Source: an uncultured Rikenella sp. (GTDB lineage: Bacteria > Bacteroidota > Bacteroidia > Bacteroidales > Rikenellaceae). Taken from it: DNA of 13,977 bases. Under the pieces are notes generated by a model that saw only the letters and a program-made list of their open reading frames with translations, had not been told where the DNA came from and ran no database searches. The position numbers were made by a program, and so were the translations under genes. Below are positions 8,102-13,302 of the stretch, one piece after another (position 1 is the first letter of the stretch; each line of letters opens with the position of its first letter). Where the stretch lies: NCBI RefSeq assembly GCF_910579375.1, contig NZ_CAJTUJ010000041.1, forward strand, positions 1 to 13,977, written 5' to 3'.

Positions 8102-8617
8102 TTACTGGGCGGCGATGCTCGGGGCGGTGTAGGTGCGGGTGCCGAGCTCTTTGTCGATCATGTAGAGGCCCATCTGGCTCTCGGAGACCATCTGGAGTTG
8201 GTCGATGATGTCGCGGGCGTTCTCTTCTTCTTCCACTTGTTCGTTCACGAACCAGATCAGCTGGTTGGAGGTGGCGAAGTCTTGCTCGTCGGCGGCCAGA
8301 CGGCACAGGTTGTCGATCAGGGAGGTCACTTTCTGTTCGTGGGCGAGGGTCTCGCGGAACATGTCGAGGGGGGTGGCCCATTCGGTGGGCACGGCGGCGA
8401 TCGGGGAGAGGGTCACGCGGCCGCCGCGGCTCAGGATGTAGTCGATGAAGAGTTGGGCGTGGGCTTGCTCTTCCTGGTATTGGATGGAGAACCAGTTGGC
8501 GATCCCTTTATAGCCTTTCACGGAGGCGTCGAGGGACATCGAGAGGTAGAGGTAGGCGGACCATTGTTCGGCGTTGATCTGGGCGTTGAGGGCTTCTTGA
8601 AGTTTGGTGCTTAACAT
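8102..8617 (-). CDS. ftnA: Non-haem ferritin
   Basis: This is a 171-residue bacterial ferritin of the FtnA type, which oxidises Fe(II) and stores iron in a 24-subunit cytoplasmic shell. All di-iron ferroxidase ligands are present at the E. coli FtnA positions: Glu17, Glu50, His53, Glu94 and Glu126, with the EEEE-type acidic stretch at 129-131 following. Tyr24 is also kept. The start is the ATG at 8617, giving MLSTKLQEALNAQINAEQW, the standard family N-terminus. The longer open frame reaching 9019 has no support because it would run through the AraC gene. A TAnnTTTG element lies 26 bases upstream. The gene is 59 bases downstream of an AraC-family gene on the same strand. Confidence 0.95.
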   Translation of the reverse strand: MLSTKLQEALNAQINAEQWSAYLYLSMSLDASVKGYKGIANWFSIQYQEEQAHAQLFIDYILSRGGRVTLSPIAAVPTEWATPLDMFRETLAHEQKVTSLIDNLCRLAADEQDFATSNQLIWFVNEQVEEEENARDIIDQLQMVSESQMGLYMIDKELGTRTYTAPSIAAQ

Positions 8618-8642
8618 AATGGATAGTTGTTTGTGTGTGGGG

Positions 8643-8650
8643 CAAAGGTA
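8643..8650 (-). promoter_or_regulatory. Bacteroidota -7 element for ferritin
   Basis: On the minus strand the bases are TACCTTTG, a full match to TAnnTTTG, in the 59-base gap between the araC-family stop and the ferritin start. The leader would be short, about 20 bases. It shows ferritin can be transcribed separately from the regulator. No clear -33 TTG is seen, which can mean dependence on an activator. Confidence 0.65.
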
Positions 8651-8676
8651 GTGTTTTTCGGGTTTCGGGGGGTGGG

Positions 8677-9522
8677 TCAGAGGCCGGTTTTTTCGTAACG
8701 CCGGCGGTAGGCGAGGGGGGTGAGGCCGAAGCGGCGGCGGAAGAGTTTGATGAAGTGGGAGGGGTTGGGGATCAGGCAGTCGCGGGCGATTTTGCTGATG
8801 GGGTCGGGGGTGGTGATGAGTTGGAGTTGGGCGCGGTTGAGGCGTTGGTCGACGATCCAGCGGTGGGGGGTGGTGCCGAAGGTGCGCTGGCAGTGGTTCT
8901 TGAAGGCGGTGGGGCTCATCTCGCACTGGGCGGCGAGGGTGGCGACGCTGGCGGTGGTGAAGATGTTGGCGTGCATGACGTCGGAGAAGGTGCGTTGGCT
9001 CTGGCTGAGGGCTTGGCACATGGGGCGGCTGATGCAGCAGCCGGGCTGGGTCTGGAGGAGTTGGAAGAGTTCGCAGATTTTGAGCCGGCTGAGTTCGGGG
9101 CGTTGCCGGTGGAGGCGGGTGGTCAGGAGGCGGTTCAGGGAGCGGAAGTAGCTCTCGATCAGGGGCCAGGCGGGGTAGGTGTAGATGTCGGTGGTGTTCC
9201 GGCAGGTGGAGCAGAGGTGGTTGGTGGCGGCGATTTGGGTGGCGGGGATGAAGTCGTTGCGGAGGTCGCTGGGGCTGTAGAAGAGGAGGGTCTGGCGGAA
9301 GGGGAGGTCGTGTCCGGCGGGGTCGTTCTCGATGTAGTGGGTGCCGGGGTTCAGGTGGAAGAGTTCGCCGCTGCGGACGGTGACGTAGCGGTCGCCGAGG
9401 TGGATCAGTTTGGTGCCTTGTTCGACGTAGCCGACGACGTGGCGTTCGTAGCGGATGGTCTGGATGCCGGAGTTGGTGTCGATCTGGTAGCGGGAGATAT
9501 GGGAGGTGGAGGTGGTGTTCAT
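8677..9522 (-). CDS. AraC-family transcriptional regulator
   Basis: This 281-residue protein has the usual two parts. Residues from about 25 to 95 look like a cupin-type sensor (GYVEQGTKLIHLGDRYVTV, then a SGELFHLNPGTHY stretch). Residues from about 185 to 281 form the AraC double helix-turn-helix: ASVATLAAQCEMSPTAFKNH for the first, and the ISKIARDCLI...PSHFIKLFRRRFGLTPLAYRR signature for the second. Family members bind DNA as activators in response to a small ligand; the ligand here cannot be read from sequence. It sits upstream of ferritin on the same strand and diverges from a small hypothetical gene across 272 bases that contain a perfect 16-bp palindrome. No TAnnTTTG element is seen in front of it. 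Coding is strongly C-ending. Confidence 0.9.
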   Translation of the reverse strand: MNTTSTSHISRYQIDTNSGIQTIRYERHVVGYVEQGTKLIHLGDRYVTVRSGELFHLNPGTHYIENDPAGHDLPFRQTLLFYSPSDLRNDFIPATQIAATNHLCSTCRNTTDIYTYPAWPLIESYFRSLNRLLTTRLHRQRPELSRLKICELFQLLQTQPGCCISRPMCQALSQSQRTFSDVMHANIFTTASVATLAAQCEMSPTAFKNHCQRTFGTTPHRWIVDQRLNRAQLQLITTPDPISKIARDCLIPNPSHFIKLFRRRFGLTPLAYRRRYEKTGL

Positions 9523-9702
9523 GGGTGGGGTGGGTGTTTTGGGGTGGAAAATGGTCGGATAGGTGAATTTTATAGTATAAAGTGTCGGCCTCGGCTCTTC
9601 TGGTGTAATGGCTTGGTGTGTCGTTTGGACGGGGCTGGGGGGTGGTATATCTTTGGCGCTGGTGGGGGCATAGGGGATTGATGTGGCGAATATAATAAAT
9701 TT

Positions 9703-9718
9703 TAACTCATATGAGTTA
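9703..9718. promoter_or_regulatory. Perfect 16-bp palindrome, candidate operator
   Basis: TAACTCATATGAGTTA is its own reverse complement. It lies in the AT-rich island of the 272-base gap between the divergent AraC-family gene and the small hypothetical gene. A symmetric site suits a dimeric repressor better than AraC proteins, which usually bind direct repeats. The symmetry is seen; the operator role is inferred. Confidence 0.45.
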
Positions 9719-9770
9719 TCGGGGGTGATTTTTTGTGGGAAAATCGGGGGCGGGGCGATTTGGGGGGAAA

Positions 9771-9778
9771 TATATTTA
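9771..9778 (+). promoter_or_regulatory. Weak -7-like element for the small hypothetical gene
   Basis: TATATTTA differs from TAnnTTTG only at the last base and lies 16 bases before the ATG at 9795. Transcription from it would give an almost leaderless message. No -33 TTG at the right spacing is present. Confidence 0.35.
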
Positions 9779-9794
9779 GTTGTCTATATAAAGT

Positions 9795-10169
9795 ATGAAG
9801 GCGGAAATTTTACGGGAGGGGTTGAGGAGGATCGAGCGGGTGGAGGAGGCGTACGAGAGGTTGGCGAAGATGCTGGAGCCGGAGGGGCTGGAGGAGGATC
9901 TGTTGCCGTTGGCGAAGGGGTGTATGGCGGCGCTGAGGGGGCTGGAGAGGTGTGTGGAGATGAGGCTGAAGCTGGCGAGGGAGGAGGAGAGGCGGCGGGC
10001 GGCGGAGCCGGAGGCTGTGTCGGAGGGTGAAGAGGAGGAGGGGGAGCGGGCGGTGGTGGATTGGAGTCGGTTGTCGGACGGGGCGCTCCGGGAGGTGGAG
10101 GAGGCGTTGGTGCCGTGTGAAAGGAGGGCTCGATCGAGGGGGTGTCGGGTCTCGCCGGATGACTCGTGA
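9795..10169 (+). CDS. Small helical Glu/Arg-rich hypothetical protein
   Basis: I do not recognise this 124-residue protein. It has no signal peptide or membrane segment. Residues 1-67 look like one or two long charged helices (MKAEILREGLRRIERVEEAY onward) with heptad-like Leu spacing, so a coiled coil is likely. A Glu run lies at about 76-84, followed by VDWSRLSDGALREVEEAL at about 87-104. The 'W-S-x-L-S-D-x-x-L' pattern recalls the C-terminus of some phage small-terminase-like proteins, but this is only a resemblance. Codon use differs sharply from the neighbours: Arg is often AGG, Leu TTG or CTG, Gly GGG, and pyrimidine-ending codons are scarce. That may mark acquired DNA or simply its composition. 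The ATG follows a near-consensus -7 element, and the frame starts cleanly there. Confidence 0.55.
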   Translation: MKAEILREGLRRIERVEEAYERLAKMLEPEGLEEDLLPLAKGCMAALRGLERCVEMRLKLAREEERRRAAEPEAVSEGEEEEGERAVVDWSRLSDGALREVEEALVPCERRARSRGCRVSPDDS

Positions 10170-10252
10170 GGGCGGTTTTAGGCGGGTCAAAGCTCGACCG
10201 TGCGTGACTGGTAGTTGGGCCGAGGTGACCGTGTTGTAATTAGGGGTAGAGG

Positions 10253-10603
10253 CGGCCAGTGGAAATGCGTAGCATTTCCCGTCCACGGGACGTGGGGCCC
10301 GCCCGGCCCGAGGGCAGTACCCTCCTGTCGGACAGACGCGCGCCTCGCCTAAAGAGGGAAATCGTCAAAACTTGCTTGCACGTTTTGACAGGATTTTCCA
10401 AGGCGCGCGATCAAAACAGAAACGATTGCCCCGTTCTTTGTCCGCGCGCTGGCGGAAATCTTGTCCAAAGCGCAAGTCGCTTTGAACGATTTCCTTTTCC
10501 AGCAGTCGCGCGCGGGTCGAACTCTGTCCCGCCTGAAACTGCCCTCGGGCCGGGCGGGCCCCACGTCCCGTGGACGGGCGAAACTTGCGTTTCGCTCTGG
10601 CCG
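10253..10603. repeat. 351-bp foldback with perfect 41-bp inverted arms
   Basis: The bases at 10278-10318 are the exact reverse complement of 10538-10578 (41 bases, very GC-rich). Further nested, imperfect pairs share the same centre near 10427: 10253-10259 with 10597-10603, 10357-10369 with 10481-10494, and 10387-10415 with 10436-10465. Each outer arm also carries its own hairpin: GGAAATGC/GCATTTCC at 10261-10279 on the left and GCGAAAC/GTTTCGC at 10578-10595 on the right. These differ in sequence but keep pairing. The element fills most of the 618-base gap between the hypothetical gene and rplY and ends 37 bases before the rplY promoter. Candidates are a MITE or REP-like mobile foldback, an invertible segment, or a large structured RNA. 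I see no believable protein in it. Confidence 0.9.
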
Positions 10604-10639
10604 TGTCGGCACAAAATGCGCAGGCTATGGCATTCTTCC

Positions 10640-10669
10640 TTGAATCAACCGAAAAAATTACTACCTTTG
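10640..10669 (+). promoter_or_regulatory. -33/-7 promoter of rplY
   Basis: TTG at 10640-10642 and TACCTTTG at 10662-10669 are 19 bases apart, the consensus spacing. The leader to the rplY ATG is about 110 bases, long for this genome. It includes an in-frame stop-terminated short reading frame that ends 14 bases before the ATG, so translational control of this ribosomal-protein message is possible but unproven. Confidence 0.8.
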
Positions 10670-10787
10670 TCCCCGTTTCGGCCCTGGGCCGCGACACCGA
10701 CGTGATGGGGGCGATGCTCATTGCCGGGCATCGACTGAGTAGCGTCGAAGAACAAACGATTTTCATAACCTAAAGACCATCAGAGAG

Positions 10788-11369
10788 ATGAAAACGATCG
10801 AGATCAAAGGTGCATCCCGCACCGAATTCGGCAAAAAAGGAACCAACGCAGTGCGCCGGGCAGGGAACGTACCCTGCGTGATTTATGGCGGCGGGGACAC
10901 CGTACACTTCGCCGTGCCTGCCACTGAGTTCAAACAGCTCATTTACACCCCGCATTCTTATATTATCGAATTCGACATCGACGGGAAAAAAGAAAAAGCC
11001 GTCATGCGCGAAGTTCAGTTCCATCCCGTGAGCGGCGACGTGCTGCACGTCGACTTCTTCCGCGTGGACGAAAAGAAACCCGTGGCAGTCGACCTGCCCG
11101 TGGTGCTCACCGGGAACTCCGAAGGGGTGAAACAGGGGGGTAAACTCGCCCTCAGCAAGCGCAAACTGCGCGTATCCGCTTTGGTGAAAGACCTGCCCGA
11201 TACGGTTGAAGTGGACGTGACCGAACTCGGGCTCGGGAAATCGATCTTCGTCGGCGACCTGCACATCCCCGGCTTGGAGATTCTGACCCCGGCGACGACC
11301 GCGATCTGTGCCGTGCGGATGACCCGTGCAGCCCGCGGTGCTCAGGCTGCCGCCGCTGCTGCGAAGTAG
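10788..11369 (+). CDS. rplY: 50S ribosomal protein bL25, long Ctc/TL5 form
   Basis: This 193-residue protein is the two-domain form of bL25, which binds 5S rRNA in the central protuberance of the large subunit. The N-terminal L25 domain covers about residues 1-92 (MKTIEIKGASRTEFGKKGTN, then RRAGNVPCVIYGGG and REVQFHPVSGDVLHVDFFRV). The C-terminal Ctc domain covers about 95-178 (VDLPVVLTGNSEGVKQGG onward, with KDLPDTVEVDVTELGLGKSI). The last dozen residues are an Ala-rich tail. The start is the ATG at 10788, after a GAGAG tract, and gives the family N-terminus. The gene has its own promoter and terminator and is followed by pth in the same direction, a pairing common in bacteria. Confidence 0.97.
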   Translation: MKTIEIKGASRTEFGKKGTNAVRRAGNVPCVIYGGGDTVHFAVPATEFKQLIYTPHSYIIEFDIDGKKEKAVMREVQFHPVSGDVLHVDFFRVDEKKPVAVDLPVVLTGNSEGVKQGGKLALSKRKLRVSALVKDLPDTVEVDVTELGLGKSIFVGDLHIPGLEILTPATTAICAVRMTRAARGAQAAAAAAK

Positions 11370-11422
11370 TCTTTGCGATTGCCCGGCGCGTATTGCACAC
11401 GCGCGAAGCCATCGAACCATCG

Positions 11423-11468
11423 AGCGGTTTTCTGCCCAGGCATCTGGCCGGGCAGAAAACCGCTTTTT
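11423..11468 (+). terminator. Rho-independent terminator after rplY
   Basis: A perfect 15-bp stem (11423-11437 with 11450-11464) encloses a 12-base loop and is followed by a T run to 11468. It lies 53 bases after the rplY stop and upstream of the separate pth promoter, so the two adjacent genes are separate transcription units. Confidence 0.92.
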
Positions 11469-11494
11469 CGTGCTCCGCCGCGCCCCCTCCGGAG

Positions 11495-11525
11495 TTGCGG
11501 ACAACCCCTCGAAACGCTACCTTTG
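11495..11525 (+). promoter_or_regulatory. -33/-7 promoter of pth
   Basis: TTG at 11495-11497 and TACCTTTG at 11518-11525 are 20 bases apart. Transcription would start near 11532, about 20 bases before the pth ATG. The in-frame upstream extension of the pth reading frame to 11373 crosses the rplY terminator and this promoter, which rules it out. Confidence 0.78.
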
Positions 11526-11552
11526 CACCACACCGAAAACGAGAACCACCTT

Positions 11553-12119
11553 ATGAAATACCTGATCGTCGGCCTGGGCAACATCGGCTCCGAGTACGCC
11601 GACACCCGCCATAACGCCGGCTTCCTTGTCGCCGACACCCTTGCCGCACGCTCCGGCGCCCCTTTTACCTCCGACCGCTACGGTTCCGTCGCCGTCGTTC
11701 GTCACCGCGGCCAGGAGCTCATCGTGCTGAAGCCCTCGACCTACATGAACCTGAGCGGCAAAGCCGTTCGCTACTGGATGCAGCACGAGCGGATTCCGTT
11801 GGAACGCGTTTTTGTCGTCGTGGACGATATCGCCCTTCCGTTCGGCCACCTTCGGATCCGAAAAAACGGCTCGGACGGCGGCCACAACGGGTTGAAGAGC
11901 ATCGCCGAGTGCGTCGGGAGTTCGGACTACGGCCGTTTGCGGTTCGGGATCGGCGGCGACTTTGCACGAGGCCAGCAAGTAGACTACGTGCTCGGTCATT
12001 GGACGTCGGAAGAGCGTGCCGCCCTGCCGGAGCTGACCGATCGTTGTGCCGATGCGATCCTGTCGTGGGTGACCGAAGGCCCCGACCGCGCCATGAACCG
12101 CTTCAACACGAAGAAATAG
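11553..12119 (+). CDS. pth: Peptidyl-tRNA hydrolase
   Basis: The 188-residue enzyme releases peptides from peptidyl-tRNA that drops off ribosomes, recycling tRNA in the cytoplasm. Catalytic landmarks are all present: Asn10 in VGLGNIG, His20 in TRHNAGF, Asn66 in STYMNLSG, Asp92 in VVVDDIALP, and Asn112 in GGHNGLKS. The sequence between (RIRKNGSDGGHNG) is the family signature. Length is normal. The ATG at 11553 gives the canonical MKYLIVGLGN start and lies just after the promoter. Codons shift from C-ending to G-ending through the gene. I see no strong terminator after the stop; the downstream genes are on the other strand. Confidence 0.97.
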   Translation: MKYLIVGLGNIGSEYADTRHNAGFLVADTLAARSGAPFTSDRYGSVAVVRHRGQELIVLKPSTYMNLSGKAVRYWMQHERIPLERVFVVVDDIALPFGHLRIRKNGSDGGHNGLKSIAECVGSSDYGRLRFGIGGDFARGQQVDYVLGHWTSEERAALPELTDRCADAILSWVTEGPDRAMNRFNTKK

Positions 12120-12216
12120 CTGAGCTTTGCCCGGTTCCATTTCGTGGGGTAGCGGCTGCCGGTTTGGGGTATCTTTAGGGTAGACCCGGCCATCAAAAGA
12201 CGCTGTGCGTGCCCGT

Positions 12217-12426
12217 TTATTCCGAGAGGCAACGCAACTGAAGACCGTGGCCAGGGTTGCTCACGCTGCTGGGATTGAGGCTCTGCGTGCCGAAGGTCAA
12301 GAACACGCCGCTAGTCCCGCTAAAGGAGGAAGACCAACTGTACCCGCCGTCGCCGACGCCTGCCAGAGCGCCTAATCGTCCATTGCTGCCCGCGTCGCGG
12401 AAGCCCGGGGCGGGCATTTCAAGCCC
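12217..12426 (-). pseudogene. C-terminal fragment of a FISUMP-type surface protein
   Basis: On the minus strand about 70 residues ending in a stop at 12217 match the end of the Fibrobacter succinogenes major paralogous (FISUMP) domain, common in Bacteroidota surface and fimbrillin-like proteins. The visible pattern is MPAPGFRDAGSNGRLGA, then GGYSWSSSFSGTSGVFLTF, then NPSSVSNPGHGLQLRCLSE, the usual xAxGxRD / YWSSS / GxxxRCxxE order. Upstream the open frame continues to 12546, but it runs through the ribH terminator and shows no more of the domain, and no signal peptide exists. It is therefore a truncated remnant, not a small gene. The 451-base gap 12120-12570 holds this fragment and the terminator only. 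Confidence 0.65.
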
Positions 12427-12484
12427 AACCCAACCAAACCAAATCGAAGCGATAGCTCGCCCCGCAACTCCTTGGTAAAGAGAG

Positions 12485-12522
12485 AAAAACGCCGCTCTTC
12501 GAAAGATCCGAAGAGCGGCGTT
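12485..12522 (-). terminator. Rho-independent terminator of ribH
   Basis: A perfect 14-bp stem pairs 12488-12501 with 12509-12522 around a 7-base loop. On the minus strand it is followed by TTTTT (12489-12485). It lies about 50 bases beyond the ribH stop. Confidence 0.92.
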
Positions 12523-12570
12523 GCCGTAAAAATAGCCCAAAGACACGAGGCCTTTGTTAAGCCCTGAGAA

Positions 12571-13125
12571 TCAATTGACCACCGGATGGTTTTCCGCCGC
12601 CGCTCCCGCCGTCGCCGCCACCTCGCCATTGTCCTCCGCCTCCATCTCGCGTTGCAGAGCCACCATCTTGATCGCCGTCGCCGCCGCCTCGTCGCCTTTG
12701 TTTCCGAGCCGTCCCCCCGCCCGGTCGATCGCCTGCTGGCGGTCGTTCGTCGTGAGCACCCCGAACGCGATCGGCATGTTCCAACTCAGCTGCATCTGCT
12801 GCACCCCGCTGGTCACCCCCTGGCAGACGAAGTCGAAATGCCGCGTATCTCCCTGAATCACACATCCCAGGACGATCACCGCATCGACATTGGTGTACTC
12901 GGCGAAGTACTGCGCCCCCATGGCCAGTTCGAACGTGCCCGGCACCCATTTGACACTGATCTTGTCGTCAGCGCACCCCGCCGCGCGGAGCGTGGCGACC
13001 GCCCCGTTGAGCAGCGCCGAGGTAATTTCGTGGTTCCATTCGGCGACAACGATGCCGAACGACATTTCGTTGGCCGGCGGTACCGGTCGGTCGAAAACGG
13101 ATAGATTTTTCAGTTCGGAAGCCAT
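12571..13125 (-). CDS. ribH: 6,7-dimethyl-8-ribityllumazine synthase
   Basis: The 184-residue enzyme joins 5-amino-6-ribitylaminouracil with 3,4-dihydroxy-2-butanone 4-phosphate, the penultimate riboflavin step; family members form pentamers or 60-mers. Landmarks are VVAEWNHEI near 26-34 (substrate-stacking Trp30), PGTFELAMGAQ at 62-72, VIVLGCVIQGDTRHFDFV at 83-100 with catalytic His96, and PIAFGVLTTNDRQQA at 118-132 with the phosphate-binding Arg. The last 20 or so residues are an Ala/Glu-rich extension of no known role. The start at 13125 (MASELKNLSVFD) is preferred over an in-frame ATG five codons earlier because it gives a more typical N-terminus; this is uncertain. It follows the TPR gene on the same strand but is separated from it by a terminator. 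Confidence 0.96.
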   Translation of the reverse strand: MASELKNLSVFDRPVPPANEMSFGIVVAEWNHEITSALLNGAVATLRAAGCADDKISVKWVPGTFELAMGAQYFAEYTNVDAVIVLGCVIQGDTRHFDFVCQGVTSGVQQMQLSWNMPIAFGVLTTNDRQQAIDRAGGRLGNKGDEAAATAIKMVALQREMEAEDNGEVAATAGAAAENHPVVN

Positions 13126-13204
13126 AAGCAAGATATCCAATTGGTCAGCGAAAGTCCCCGCCCGTTCCGAAACAGAAGCAAAAGGCGTTCCACGCCGAGG
13201 GGGA

Positions 13205-13212
13205 CGAAAGTA
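13205..13212 (-). promoter_or_regulatory. Probable -7 element for ribH
   Basis: On the minus strand the bases are TACTTTCG, one mismatch from TAnnTTTG, about 80 bases upstream of the ribH start. It abuts the T run of the TPR-gene terminator, so termination and initiation signals are packed end to end. No FMN riboswitch fold is apparent in the leader. Confidence 0.4.
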
Positions 13213-13248
13213 AAAGGCGGGGAAAAGCGCGTGTCCTCTCCCCGCCTT
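13212..13248 (-). terminator. Rho-independent terminator of the TPR gene
   Basis: A perfect 10-bp GC-rich stem (13214-13223 with 13239-13248) with a 15-base loop is followed on the minus strand by a short T-rich stretch. It lies 54 bases beyond the TPR stop and upstream of ribH. Confidence 0.82.
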
Positions 13249-13302
13249 CGTATGGTGAATCAGTCTCTGTCGTTGAGCTGTAATGCTCTGGGTGGCAAAA
13301 GA

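Noticed and set aside
8618..9019. N-terminal extension of ferritin to 305 residues
   Set aside because: It would overlap the AraC gene, is His/Pro/Arg-rich junk, and lies upstream of the ferritin -7 element. The family start at 8617 is exact.
8635..9681. 348-codon plus-strand frame opposite the AraC gene
   Set aside because: The Gly/Val/Glu-only composition is typical of the complement of a C-rich gene; no family features.
10259..10766. Several overlapping open frames on both strands across the foldback, up to 148 residues
   Set aside because: They read through a palindrome, so both strands give similar Pro/Arg-rich peptides. None has a promoter or coherent fold, and they conflict with each other and with the rplY promoter.
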